Source: Escarpia spicata (Eukaryota > Annelida > Polychaeta > Sabellida > Siboglinidae). Taken from it: DNA of 64,000 bases. This document shows positions 22,595-34,470 of the stretch, piece by piece. Location of the stretch: contig OZ023206.1 of NCBI GenBank assembly GCA_963995525.1, positions 25,870,206 to 25,934,205 of the forward strand, in the 5' to 3' direction. The position numbers and the translations under genes are program-made. The notes beneath the pieces are model-generated. The model worked only from the letters and a program-made list of their open reading frames with translations, ran no database searches and was not told the origin of the DNA. Numbering within the stretch: position 1 is the stretch's first letter; every line of letters starts with the position of its first letter.

Positions 22595-23966
22595 TAGCTT
22601 TCACCACTAATTTTAGGGTTAGGTATACCAAATTTTGTATCAGTAGAAATTATTCAACGTGACTGGTAATATGGTGACCTTGCAAGCTACTTATGTTGTA
22701 GTGTGGTAACAAGAAAAAGATATTATGAACTTATAATAGTTGTTTACAGAAATGTAGGTGTGAAAAACACTGGTGTCACACCTAGCTTATGAATAGTGTG
22801 CGTGTTTATTATGGATTAATTCGTGAGAGTTGGAAAGTACGATGAACATTCGATGAACATTCGGCTCGATACAGGGAATCTAGTGATATTAATTATGTAA
22901 GTAATTCACGTAAGTTAACGATTAAATGAGCACTTACATAGCCAAACGTTTTGCTGGCGAAATCTATTTTAAACTCAGCGAAATGAATGGATTGGTGTGT
23001 GAAAGGTTTCGGGAGCCGGTTTCTAATTTGTATTAAGTGTCGTAACTGGTCAAAATAACTTCCGGCCATCAAGCTGTATAAGGGCAGAAGGGCCATTCGA
23101 GGCCAGACGAACATTTGAGCAGAAGAAAGTGTTGTATTCTCGTCTCCAGGAATTGGGCCGAACTGTTTGTTCGCCCAACGCCTGAGGTAAATACTTCTAC
23201 GATTTGAACAGTACTGATTAAATGTGAGTCGCTGCACTTCTCACGTGTTGAAGAATACTGAGCGATAACCGTCTGCAAATCCGTTTTGACGTGATCTTCG
23301 AATGCGAAGCCACCACCGTTTCGTCTGCTAGCGACTGTCAACTAGACATAGCCATTCCGCCGGGCTATAGCTCATCTGTAGTAACACAGACTTCGTGACA
23401 GACCTTCTCGACAGTCGACGTCGTGACATCGTTTCCGTGTTATTGCCTTGTGTTTCGCGTGGGATCGACAAGGCAAATCTACCGTCTACTTTATTGCCCG
23501 AGTCGTCTGCTTTCGTCTACCTGCATTCGTTCGCCGACCGCCGAGCGACGTTCGTCCCGACATCTCGCCGAACGCGGCCGAGGCGAACGCTGACATTCGC
23601 ACATGACGAGATATTGGTTACAGCTCATTGACTTTACAACGGTGTATACCCGTCTTCATGTAACTGACCAGCTGTTTAAATTGTCTCCGATGTAAATCCT
23701 TTTTGGATGCATACTTGTCGTGCTCAATGTATGGTGTTATAATGTCATAGCAGAGTAACGGTTGGCCAACTATCACTGAATCGAATATGTTTATGTTGTT
23801 GAATTAAATGGGAACGCCAGTTGGCTTCTCGTACATACATATCTGGTGTTACGTTTTGCTACTCGTTCACTCCGAATACTAGTGCACCTGAACCTATAAC
23901 TTGCCATGTCAAATCGGGTACCGCCAATTTATTAATTTAGTAATACTTACACTCGATTTTGTGACA
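22595..23966 (+). repeat. LTR-like repeat, left copy (plus orientation)
   Basis: It begins TGTAGCTTTCACCACTAATT and ends CGATTTTGTGACA, i.e. TG...CA. It matches the right copy (29609-30976) only as its reverse complement. For example, the 78-codon frame at 23395-23631 on plus equals the frame at 29933-30127 on minus (GIDKANLPSTLLPESSAFV, both). Divergence is substantial, with many substitutions and small indels. Confidence 0.85.
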
Positions 23967-24379
23967 ACAACTTTACCCCGGCCTTTAATCTGCGCCAATC
24001 TGCGTCAAATATCTTCCTATGTTGATCTGTTTCGTCACACTTAATTAGCGTATTATACTCCCCACCTATTGTTTCGAGCGTGAGCACTTCTCAAATTGGA
24101 GATAATCAAATACGAAAATTACACTTAGTGAGACAAGGCAGTGTCAACTGACTAATAGGCCTTCCTTACATAAGTAATACCAATCAAACAGGAATTATGC
24201 TCCGTAGGGGAGGGTCGTATACAAGAGTATCTACCCTGCTTACAGATTAATCAATCTAAGCCGTACCCTATTTCACAAACAAAACATTGTTAATGAAGTA
24301 ACGTTTCTAGTTAATTATTCATCGCTAATTCCGTCTGTCCGCTACAATATCCGACTAGATTTCCTTTACACACTGCCGG
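23967..24379 (-). other. Gypsy 3' non-coding segment between RNase H and the left LTR
   Basis: No frame is legible. On the minus strand a purine-rich AGGTGGGGAG (about 24070) could be an old polypurine tract. The DNA after it (to 23967) does not begin with the LTR start, so the original 3' LTR junction appears to have been replaced. Confidence 0.4.
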
Positions 24380-25713
24380 CTAAGAAAGTCTGCTCCTACA
24401 TTCTCCTTTCCAGGAATAGCTTTTATCCGAAATCTGTAAGGTTGAAGTTTCAAGACCCATCGAATTAACCTGGGATTTGATAATCGGGCCGTGCGGAGGA
24501 AAGCTAACGATTAATGATCCGTTTGAAGTACAAACAACTGGCCGTACAAATAGTTTGAAAACTTCTCGAGAGCCCACTCTCGCTCGGTCACAGCGTAGGC
24601 CATCTGGGCCGCAGACAACTTCTTGCTTGCATATGCTACCGGGAAACATTGTCCTTCATACTCCTGGAGCAATACAGCTCCTACACCGGTATCGGATGCG
24701 TTCGTACGAAGCACAAAGGGGCGACCAAAATCGGGGAGCTTCAGTAGGGGGCATTACACATCATAGCTTTCATTTCCGTGAAGGCACGGTCGGCATCGAC
24801 CGACCAAACTACTGACCTTTGGGGGGGCTGACCTTTCTTTGTAAGATTACCTACCGTCGCGAAATTCGGAATGAACTTACGATAATACCCTGTTAACCCA
24901 AGAAAAGAACGAACTTGGGTGACTGTTCGAGGGACGGGAGCGTCCCGTATTCGCTCCACATTATCTTTCTGTGTCATCTGTTGCCCTTCCCCTATTTGGT
25001 GACCCACGAAATCTATCATGGGGTACCCAAAACAACACCTTGACGGTTTAACCGTGACCCCTGCCTCTCTGAGTCGAGTGAACACCTGGCGGAGTACATT
25101 TAGATGTTCTGGCCAAGTCCTTGTGTGGACCAGGATGCCATCCACATAGTTGTCTACCCCCTTTATGCCCAACAATAGTTTCCTCATCATGCGACTGTAT
25201 GTCGCGCCTGCATTAACTAATCCAAAAGGCATACCGCAGGAACTGAAATAGACCCGACGGGGTAGAAAAAGCTATTTTCTCCCTATCGTTGGCATTCATG
25301 ATTATATGCCAATAGCCTTTGGAACAATCCAGCTTGCTGAAAATACAGTCTTTGGTGAGAGAAGCAAATATTGCCTCAGGGTCAGGCATAGGTTCCGCAT
25401 CGAAAGTAGTAGCGCAGTTTAATTTGCGAAAATCAACTACAGGACGATTTGTCCCATCTTTCTTTCGAACTAGTAGAAGGGGGGAACAATAGGGTGATGC
25501 GGAGGGTTCGATCACCCCAAGCTAAAGCATCTTATCCACTTCCTCAACTACCTCGGGCACTTTAGGATAAGGTATTGGATACTGATTTACCCGAATAGGT
25601 TTAGAGGTGTCTAGTTTAATGGAATGTTCGGCTAAACTAGTACACCCTGGCTTATCAGAGAATACCTCATCAAATTCCTCAATCTGTTGTCCTATCTGAT
25701 ACATCCTTGCCAC
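24380..25713 (-). pseudogene. Gypsy reverse transcriptase and RNase H
   Basis: The segment begins with the usual pre-RT spacer (EHSIKLDTSKPIRVNQYPIP), then VIEPSASPYCSPLLLVRKKD, VVDFRKLN, the motif A region SKLDCSKGYWHI, MPFGLVNAGATYSRMMR, and motif C as NYVDGILVH where active enzymes have YVDD. The RT connection LGLTGYYRKFIPNF follows. RNase H reads TNASDTGVGAVLLQEYEGQ (usually TDAS), VTEREWALEKF and LQTDH. A TAG near 25520, frameshifts near 25230 and 24720, and the D-to-G and D-to-N changes show loss of function. Confidence 0.85.
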
Positions 25714-26887
25714 TCTCTACTCGTCCTTCTAGTAAAGGTTGCACCTCCAATGAGGGATCATCCTCAGGATTGAGGATGGCAGTAATTGCCGCGGCATACT
25801 CAGTCCTAGCTATGTACTCCTTTAGCATGTTCACGTGAAATAGTCGCAGGGCGTTTCCTACGCGGATTTGATAATCGTTGACCCCTACCTTCTTAAATAC
25901 TTCATAGGGGCCCATCCACTGCATAAGTAGCTTATTGTGGTCAGTCGGCAACAGAACTAACACTTGGTGGCCTATTTCAGGGGTGCGTTCTTTTGACTTC
26001 TTGTCAAAATGTCTCTTGTATCGTACCTGGGACGAAGACATGCGGTCCCTTGCCATTGTACATGTATCTTCGATACGATTTCTTAACTCTAGCACGTACT
26101 GGTACGTTACCCTGGTCTCACTATCACGGGGGTCATCCTCCCATATCTCTTTCAAGATTGCCATGGGCCCACTGACTGTTCTTCCATATAGTAGTTCGCA
26201 CGGGGCGAAATGGGTACTCTCCTGATGAGTTTCTCGATATGCGAAGAGCAGAGGTTCGATGTACCGATCGCAATATCGGGGTCGCTCGGCACACATCCTA
26301 ACTAACATCATCTTGAGCGTACCATTAAATCTCTCGACAAGACCGTTAGCCATAGGGTGATACGGGGTGGAGTGCACTTGATGTATCGACATCAGACGGG
26401 ATACCTCTCTCATCACACCTGACATAAATTGCTATCCATTATCACTTAAGATCTCGCGAAGGAAACCTACCCGGGAGAATATCGACAATAGCACCTCTGC
26501 TACCGCCTCGGTCTTGGTGGAAATTAGGGGGACTGCTTCTGGGTACCGGGTGGCACAGTTAACTAGCGTTAACACCCATCTATGGTGTTTATCCGTGGGG
26601 GGAGATAAGGGGCCTATCAGGTCGATAGCTACTTTCTCGAAGGGCACCCCCACTAACGGCATAAATTCCACCGGGTCGACCTTTACTTTACCCTTATGGA
26701 CCGTTCTCTGACAAAAGTCACAAGACTGACAGTACCTGGTTATGTCACCGAAAATTCCTGGCCAAATGAAATTTCTCAGGATACGGTCAGAGGTACTCTT
26801 GACACCTAGGTGACCTGCCAATATAGCTTCGTGACCCAAGCATAGAATTTGCTTGCGATATTCTGAGGGACCACAAGCTGGTTTCAC
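25679..26887 (-). pseudogene. Gypsy integrase
   Basis: The N-terminal H2C2 zinc site is visible as LGHEAILAGHLGVKST ... CQSCDFCQ. The catalytic core shows VAIDLIGPLSPP (first Asp), FLREILSDNG (second Asp) and PMANGLVERFNGTLK (Glu). The C-terminal part has a GPYEVFKKVGVNDYQIRV segment, the usual GPF/Y-type module. A stop lies between ILSDNG and QFMSGV (about 26430). Its position upstream of RT, in the same orientation, is what defines the Gmr1-like order. Confidence 0.85.
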
Positions 26888-26956
26888 TCTTCCAGTCCTT
26901 CTCGCCGTTGAACATGCCTGTATAGCAAATCCTCTTTCATTAAATAGTATATCAAA

Positions 26957-27574
26957 TCACAAAGTAGTGACTCGATTGAGTGTCTTCATCCTGAGGACAC
27001 CTAACTTTGACAAACATGCCTTTAAAGTAGGGTCCTTCTGTTGTGCCTGCCGGAAAGCTTCCGCTGAAATGTTTACATTGTCTGCCTCGGGCACGCGTAG
27101 GGGGAGTCGATCCTTGTTTCGTTGTGCTGCCTGGTTACGCGTTTCTACCACTCCTGCTACAACATCTTCAGGATCTGTCTGTTTAGTCTCCTGCTCCTCA
27201 ACAACCTTACAGGACACGTCGACAGTGTTTCCTGGATCTACCTGCTCGGGGCATGTCTCCATTTCTCCATGGATTTTGGCGTGAACTCCTGTCACATTGC
27301 CAATGATCACGTCGCAAATAGGATTGTCAACACAGAGTACCCCAGTTTCACCGGTAAACACTGGTGACTCTATGTAGCACCGGGCTACGGGGACTGAGAT
27401 GGTTAAACGGTCTAGCACGACAAGGATTTTCTTATGTTTAGTTAATGTATCTGGATTAACTAGATCTCTCTTATCTACAATCCCACTACATCCTTTGTCT
27501 CTTAGAACGTCAACTGGTTTCTCATTCAGACTGCCACGCATCACTGGTAAGTTAGGGTAGGTGTTATTACACAC
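26957..27574 (-). pseudogene. Gypsy aspartic protease and pre-integrase linker
   Basis: NEKPVDVLRDKGCSGIVDKR is the protease active-site region; the catalytic D-T/S-G triplet is altered to DKG. The segment continues through ESPVFTGETGVLCVDNPICD and VIIGNVTGVHAK, typical of the protease flap and C-terminal part. The final portion AEAFRQAQQKDPTLKACLSK is the linker that normally leads into integrase. It ends at about 26957, next to the integrase segment. Confidence 0.75.
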
Positions 27575-27699
27575 ACATCATACAACTGAGATCTTACACC
27601 CACACTTCATAGTTGCTTCATCGCTACAAAGATGGTCAACCTTCTCGACTGCAATACAACAATTGACGGCCTCGTGCCAGGGACTCGGCTTCCCTGGGG

Positions 27700-28700
27700 A
27701 AAATGGCAGAGTTTACCCGTGGGACAATTTACAGCCCATATGACCTGGCTGCGGGCACAGGAAACATCTCAAATGCTCACGAGGGGGTGTGGCGCTAAGT
27801 ATCTTATATTCAATAATGACTTTCCCTCTTCCTTTCGATCACCCCTATGATGGAAATTGTCGCGTTTATCATTCCTTTTAGGGATTTCCCAAAGTCCTGC
27901 GGCCATACGTGACGCAGCATATACGTCCGCTAGTTCCCTCACTGCCTCCATGCTCGAGGGTGAACGCTCCCTAATGAATACGGGTAACTCACGAGGACAC
28001 GAATGCAAAAATTGCTCTCCCAAAATTAGGTCCCTCAATTCTCCATAGGACTCGTGGATTCCTGCTAATCTGATACACTGGCTCAGGGTATGGTCAACTT
28101 TACCAAAATATACTAGGCTGGAGTCTCATCTACCCCCTGTTTACTGCTAAAAATATTCGGCGGTTAGCTGAAATTTAGCTAAGAGGGCCTGCTTAAGTTT
28201 AGCATAATCTTGCATGTCATCTCTAGGAAGACGAGAATACACATCTAACGCGCGACCCGTTAGAAGACTGCTAAGTCCTAATGCGTAGTCCTCTCTCTTC
28301 CACCCTGCGTTCTCAGCATAGCGCTCAAAACGAGTCAAAGAAGCATCGATATTATCGTCTGCTTCCCTAAACTCGGGGAGTTTGGGCATCTTCATTCCTA
28401 AACGGGAATTATCTATGCTTCGATTAGACGCATCCAACCCCTCTGCCTTAGCTTTCTCGGCTCTAGGTGTAATGTTGCCATCTCCTTCTCATGCAACATT
28501 TCTTCTAGCCTCGTCTTACTACCCATCTCTTCCTTGGCGCGCTGGCGCTCAAGCTCACGCTCAAGTGCTCTCTCCTCACGCTCTTTCTTGGGTCTCTCCT
28601 TAGCCTGCTGTTGCTCCTGTTCATGGTGAACAAAATCTAGGAGCTCAGTTCCTTCTAATTTCAACTTCTCGCCTATCTCCATAAGCTGTTGAAATTCCAT
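27700..28700 (-). pseudogene. Gypsy Gag
   Basis: The N-terminal part (from the ATG at 28700) reads MEFQQLMEIGEKLKLEGTEL and continues as a Glu/Arg/Lys-rich coiled-coil. A frameshift near 28430 leads to PKLPEFREADDNIDASLTRF, AENAGWKREDYALGLSSLLT and GRALDVYSRL, a capsid-like region. Another break precedes DLILGEQFLHSCPRELPVFI and ELADVYAASR, a SCAN-like capsid C-terminus. A CCHC-like knuckle remnant CFLCPQPGHMGC sits near 27745-27780. Confidence 0.75.
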
Positions 28701-29596
28701 AGTGTATTCCTATTACTAGATATCTAGGTAATATCTTTGGAAACACTCTAGAGGGATCTATCTATGGAAACACTCTAGAGGGACCTATCTATCCACCTCT
28801 AATAATCGAGTCAAAGTCTGACAACAAATAACTAGGGTCACTCTGGATCTCTTAGATATCCGACTAATTCACTATGCGGGCTGCACGAAAATACTCACTG
28901 CATAAGGCCGACAACACATAAACTGGGTCAACACGGGACCAAATACTAGGATCTAACAAGACTTTCTAGTAATGAATCTATCCTACTATGCTGGCTGCAA
29001 GGAAATATCCACTGCATAAGGCCGACGGGGGACCTTCTCTAACCACGCATAAACTGGGTCCACACGGGACCGAATACTAGGATCTAACAAGACTTCCAAG
29101 TGATGCATCTTTCCTACCAGGTTGGCTGCAAGGAAATCTCCAATACACGAGGCCGACGGGGGACCACTTCAAACCAACGTACCTCGGCTACGGACCGTAC
29201 ACTAGTCAACTACTGGACTAACTCTGGGACCGCTAGCGCATACTTAAACTGTATGTTTTACAGAATATAACTAATGGCTGCAATAACGATCGTCATCGTA
29301 TCCAGTCTATCTTACTGTCAATCGTCGTTACTCGTGAACCCCTTACTTCATTTAACCCATTAAGTAATGGTTCGTACCCTAGGTAAATAAATTATCGATA
29401 AAGTAGCTGATAGTTAATGGCATTTAGTTCTCTTCCTTAAAAGATGAAGTACGAGGAGAACCTAACTTCTTAGTTTGGGACTACCTTGCCTCTAAACTAA
29501 TATCTAAAAAATTGTATACGGTAATAGGGAAACGTAATGCTCTTGTTCATCGAATCCTGCGCTCCAAAAGTTATCGCTCAACTCAAAATCTAAGCG
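28701..29596 (-). other. Gypsy 5' leader
   Basis: Non-coding leader between primer-binding site and gag. It contains short tandem units: GAAACACTCTAGAGGGAYCT twice (28740-28790), and CTGCATAAGGCCGAC-type units with CTGGGTC three times (28895-29165). Confidence 0.6.
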
Positions 29597-29606
29597 CGAG
29601 CCCCCA
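29597..29606 (-). promoter_or_regulatory. Primer-binding site of the gypsy element
   Basis: On the minus strand TGGGGGCTCG follows the LTR end (…GAGACA) after two bases. This 10-nt match equals the start of a tRNA-Pro-type primer-binding site, but the match stops after 10 nt. It fixes the right LTR as the 5' LTR of the minus-strand element. Confidence 0.6.
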
Positions 29607-29608
29607 TT

Positions 29609-30976
29609 TGTCTCAAAATCGAATAAATTAATGAATTGGCGGTAACCGATTTGACATGGCAAGTTATAGGTTCAGCTGTACTAGGATTCGGAGTGAACGA
29701 GTAGCAAAACGTAACACCAGATATGTATGTACGAGAAGCCAACTGGCGTTCCCATTTAATACAACAACATAAACATATTCGGTTCAGTGATAGTTGGCCA
29801 ACCGTTACTCTGCTATGACATTATAACACCATACATTGAGTACGACAAGTATGCATCCAAATATGGATTTACATGGGAGACAATTTAAACAGCTGGTCAC
29901 ATACATGAAGACGGGTATAAACCGTTGTAAAGTCAATGAGCTGTAACCAATGTCTCGTTATGTGCGAATGTCAGTGTTCGCCTCGGCCGCGTTTGGCGAG
30001 ATGTCGGGACGAACGTCGCTCGGCGTTCGGCGTTCGAATTCACGAAGACGAAAGCAGACGACTCGGGCAATAAAGTAGACGGTAGATTTGCCTTGTCGAT
30101 CCCACGCGAAACACCAGGCAACAACACGGAAACGATGTCACGACGTCGACGGTGTCGAGAAGGTCTGTCACGGAATCTGTGTTACGACAGATGAGCTATA
30201 CCCCGGCGGAATGGCTATGCCTAGTTGACAGTCGCTAGCAGACGAAACAGTGGTGGCTTCGCATTCGAAGATCACGTCAAAACGGAATTGCAGACGGTTA
30301 TTGCTCAGTCTTCTTCAACACGTGAGAAGTGCAGTGACTCACGTATAATATGTACTGTTGAAATCGTATAAGTATTTACCTTAGGCGTTGGGCGGACACA
30401 CGTTTCGGCCCAATTCCTGGAGACGAGAGTGCAACACTTTCTTCTGCTCAAATGTTCGTCTGGCCTCTAATGGCCGTTCTGCACTTATATAGCTTGATGG
30501 CCGGAAGTTAGTCTGACCAATTACGACACTTAATACAAATTAAAGTCGCTCCAGAAACCGGCTCCCGAAACCTTTCACACTTCAAACCAATCCATTAATC
30601 TCGCTGAGTTTAAAATAGATTTCGCCAGCTAAACGTTTGGCTATGTAAGTACTCATTTAATCTTTAACTTACGTGAATTATTTACATAATTAATATCTCT
30701 GGATTCCCTGTATCGAGCCGAATACCATAATGTTCATCGTACTTTCCAACTCTTACGAATTAATCCATAATTTTAATAAAACACGCACACGATTCATAAG
30801 CAAGGTGTGACCCTAATGGTTTTCACACCTACATTTCTGTAAACAACTATTATAAGTTCACAATATGATCTTCTTATAACCACAACATAAGTAGTTTGCA
30901 AGGTCACCATATTACCAGTCACATTAAATAATTTCTACTGATACCAAATTTGGTAAAATTAGTGGTGAACGCTACA
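29609..30976 (-). repeat. LTR-like repeat, right copy (minus orientation, 5' LTR)
   Basis: On the minus strand it begins TGTAGCGTTCACCACTAATT and ends GATTTTGAGACA, next to the primer-binding site. It is the reverse complement counterpart of 22595-23966. Outside it, at 30977, lies R1 sequence. Confidence 0.85.
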
Positions 30977-31168
30977 AATGAAATTAATTAAATCTGACTC
31001 GTCGGCAGTTAAAACGTTACACGCCTTAATCGCCAGAAGGCACCAGCGCATACCACAGCGACACTATATACCAGAGATGACAGCACCATCCCGTCAACAA
31101 TACTTTGTAAACAAAACCACTGTTCTAAAACCTGATTAAATTCTATACAAACCACTTTGTGACAGATG
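30977..31168 (-). repeat. R1 repeat fragment, inverted
   Basis: The reverse complement of the R1 3' part: ATTAAATCTGACTCGTCGGC and ACACGCCTTAATCGCCAGA are shared with R1 copies at 18240-18290. It is more diverged than the tandem copies. The LTR junction falls inside R1, so the retroelement end entered an R1 copy. Confidence 0.75.
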
Positions 31169-32390
31169 GCCTTCAGGAGCAAATGAGCGGTGTCTATCTT
31201 CGGTTCACCGGCGCCCTAAACATCCCCTTTAAGCCTCATAAAAAACTGTAACCCATGATGCTCACAAAGAACGTCCAGGTGCACCCCTTTGATGGCGAAA
31301 GGGGCATGTCCCCCGTATATCCCACCCACACCGTGCACCCCCACACTCACCCTAAAACATCCAAATAATACTCAATTGACGCCGGTTCAAGCAAAAAGAG
31401 GGGCATAACAAATATTACTCTCATTGAATGAACGGAACACATTAACTATTGAATATGTAAGCGCTACCGATGCGAACAGTTGGCAATTTCACGTACATTA
31501 ATACCTGTTGCACTACCTGTTGAACTATTGATAAACTATTGCTTTCCTGTTTGAGCGTCATAATTATAGTTTGAACTACAATCTTGTGGTATGTTAGTCT
31601 GGGACAAAACAGCATGTGGAGGTAGTACGACTCCCCTCTATATCTCTCAAACCAGTGAACATAAATCAACATCGAACACTTGAATATGGTGCTTCCCCCT
31701 ATCAAACACTTTCAGCGACCGCTTTCCAAAGTATGGTCACAATTCCACTCAAATAGTTTGCATACTCTCGTCCTCGCAACTCAGGGGTGGTAACTAAGTA
31801 CACTACACATGGCAGACCTCCTACGCATTGTGTGGAAGATAGCTGAATCAAAACCATAGTTGACTTCGTCGCCGTACCACCCTTGAGAACAGCGCAGACC
31901 CCCGTCAGACTCACGTTCCAGTTCCAATACGAGGTACTCGAATTCCACAAATCCCAATATTCGACCATTCTCACGAGCAGCTGGGCGGCATTGTGTATTC
32001 AATTAACTACGTCTCCTTCCCAAACCACCGGAACTTCCCGGGGAGCGATAGTATTGGCTGCGAGACTGTTGTAATCAGCAGGGCCACCTGGGGCACGAGG
32101 ATACATACTCAGCGATCTAATAGTTGCAACGTAGCAGGGGACATAATATATATGTATTTTAACACGTAAGTACATGATAGTCAATACGTACGTACGTAAT
32201 AATTAAGTACGTACGTGTTGGTAGTATGTCGCGTCAATTACAATTGTCGCTGGCACGGCACGAACCAAAAGCAATCTAGCTCATGGGCAAAGGTCAAGTG
32301 GCGTCCACTGACGGATAGTTGGCGAACTAGTAGCGTCGCCTGGAGAATAAGTGGCGAACTAAATAACAGTACTGCTTAAATTTGTGCCTC
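31169..32390. other. Unassigned stretch
   Basis: Minus-strand frames at 31781-32002 and 31702-31974 overlap, and one reads GFVEFEYLVLELERESDGGL, but I recognise no family and see no splice structure. Palindromic ACGTACGT-rich DNA lies at about 32185-32215. Confidence 0.3.
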
Positions 32391-33361
32391 TTATTTTTGT
32401 ATCAGTACTGGTATTTGGTGATCGTCCCTTTCGACTCCAAAGATTTTATCATTCTGATCAGTTCCGCCTAGTACTTCTTTGTCGGGTCCTTCTTTAATTC
32501 CTCATCCTTCGATAGGTCTTTTACTATTTCCTTCATTTTCTCCTATTATTCTTTCGTTTCCACAATGACTGTGACCTTCCCCTTGTCCACAGGGAGTATG
32601 GTGATTGATTTATCATTATGTAGTTCTTTTAGAGCCGTTCTTTCCTGTCTTGTTATGTTCGATTTTGGAGCCTTAGCTGCCTTCAGAACTCCCGCGATGT
32701 CTGCAGGAAGTTTGCCTTTTTATATTGTGGCAAGTTCCATGTTGCTTATTCTGCCGCTACAACGAACTCTTCGGTCGGGACTTTCTCCTGTGTTCCCGCG
32801 TAGTTTATCTCCTTCGCTAATATCATGATCTTATCCTCGGAAAGTTTGTATTTGATATATTTATCACCCACTTTTTCAGCTGTTTTCGGTCAGATCCACT
32901 TCTGTAGTTATGTAGTCTGTAGCGTCAAGGCGTTGAATCTTCTGTTCATGTCGCCATTTTGTTTTCTCGTGCGTACTCTCGCTGACATGCGCGATGTGGC
33001 GAGTAACGTTTTGTTGTTCTTCCCTCGCCAGCGAAGTAAACAACATCGTTGCGATGCGAGTTTTTCGTCGTTAAACAATTCCAATTTGTTGTTTATTACA
33101 GTTGTTCGATCTCTTACTATGTCCTTTCTGGCTTCGTCTATTATTCTCCTCGCATTTGCCGTGTTTATTGCGCATTTCAGGCTGAGGCTGGGAGGTGTTA
33201 CATCGACGTGCTTCCAACTTAGCGTAAACACAAGGTGATTTCTGTGGCGCGAGAACTTTCTTGTCAATTCTTCGCGTTTTCTCACATCTTTGACACAATC
33301 TTGTCCATACATTCTTCTCAGGTTGCTGAACATTCTTCTCAGTTTGCTGAACATTCTTCAT
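32391..33361 (-). pseudogene. Penelope-like element, N-terminal part of the ORF
   Basis: Read on the minus strand, the N-terminal region includes KREELTRKFSRHRNHLVFTL, HVDVTPPSLSLKCAIN and ARRIIDEARKDIVRDRT, like the region before RT in Neptune/Nematis-type Penelope elements. Further on (about 32610-32555) ITILPVDKGKVTVIVETKE matches the conserved ILPADKG-type block at the start of Penelope RT. Then DLSKDEELKKDPTKKY and SLESKGTITKYQY follow, where the family has its DPT and TYLxxxxP region. Several stops interrupt it. The rest of RT and the GIY-YIG domain are missing here. Confidence 0.65.
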
Positions 33362-33500
33362 GATAGTACATTTTTATGCAAATTAGTTTTTTTAAACATA
33401 TCCAGTATGTGTATTTTTACCTTGTAGATGCTTTTCGATGTGACACGCCAACTTCATCAGTAGATGTGACGTATGACGTAATCGTACCTGTGAGGTAGTT

Positions 33501-33722
33501 CGTAGTAGTAGTAGTGTCGACCATTAATAAACACAACCACGCAACAACATCATATCATACACTGGAAGAGAGCAAAAACAGTGGACAAGGAAGCCAACAG
33601 ACGAAGGCAGCTAATAAAAAAAGCCATATGGATCAGAAAAGCCAGGACACCCATCAATCGAGACGAGGGGAGTTACAAACTGTCTCACATGAACGATGAT
33701 GTCATTCGTCACACGAACTGAA
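33501..33722 (+). pseudogene. Penelope-like element, C-terminal GIY-YIG end
   Basis: On the plus strand a frame reads RRRQLIKKAIWIRKARTPIN then RDEGSYKLSHMNDD before a stop near 33720. This matches the end of the GIY-YIG endonuclease domain of Penelope elements (usual pattern EA..IR......NRDEG.Y.L...). It lies divergently, about 140 bp from the N-terminal fragment on the other strand, so two partial copies sit head to head. Confidence 0.6.
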
Positions 33723-34470
33723 AACGTCGGTGTATCACCTCGAAAAGCCTCTATAAGAAAACAATTCACGTATTAGATATAATAAAATAATTAATTTGCA
33801 TACAAATGAACTATCCTGAAGAATGTTCCGCAAACTGTTTTGTATTAATTGTGTTGACCTTTAGCTTATGGTTAGATATATTCTGCCATCTCTTCTTATG
33901 ATATACTACAGCCGAATTTCCCAAAGCTATTCCAGGTCACCGTGCGGCATTCTTCTTCCGGTTTTGTTCTCCTGCTTAATTTACTTTACTTCTTATTTTT
34001 TTGGTTCACATTGTTGTCTCTATCATGTCGACTGTCTGCATCTTTACGTTCCATACCTTGTGACTTTAGCGACATTCGCACAATTTTGCCTGTTGCAAAT
34101 ATTATAAACTAGGTGTCATTAGCTGGTCTTTCGAAAGGGTTTGTGTAAAGTAAGATTGTATTTTATTCTTTGTTAAAGCCTCGACATGTATACACATAAT
34201 AATTTTTGTTGGGAACCTTATGGTTATTGGGGGGTAGGCAGTCTCAGTGGGATACAGGTACGCGTTTCTTGGAGGCCTCCAAGAGGAGAATGAGGAGCCT
34301 CACGGAGGTTCAAGTGGAGGGTTTTGGGAGCCTCACTGAAATGCAGTTGGACTTTTTTTAGCCTGACTGCGCAGGGAAAAAACTATATGTGAGTACAAAA
34401 CACATATCTTTTGTTATAATAGTTTGTTCCGTTTTAATAATCTGTCTCATGATCCCAACCTTGCCGCAGT
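33723..34470. other. No recognised gene
   Basis: Contains short frames only. The last ~120 bp (GGCCTCCAAGAGGAGAATGA and similar GAGGCCTC units) are purine-rich and repetitive. Confidence 0.35.

Larger units (their letters stand above)
22595..30976 (-). mobile_element. Ty3/gypsy retrotransposon of Gmr1 type, flanked by inverted LTRs
   Basis: The internal region reads on the minus strand in the order gag (28700-27700), protease (about 27574-27200), integrase (26887-25730), reverse transcriptase (25713-24741) and RNase H (24714-24380). RT and RH are of gypsy type, but integrase lies before RT, the domain order of copia elements. This combination is known as the Gmr1 group. Two LTR-like repeats of 1368 and 1372 bp bound it; they are in opposite orientation instead of direct. 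Several catalytic residues are changed and frames are broken, so it is inactive. Confidence 0.8.

Noticed and set aside
22595..30976. A DNA transposon with 1.37-kb TIRs enclosing gypsy pol
   Set aside because: The right repeat ends TG...CA next to a primer-binding-like site and gag, so it is an LTR; inversion of one LTR is the simpler reading.
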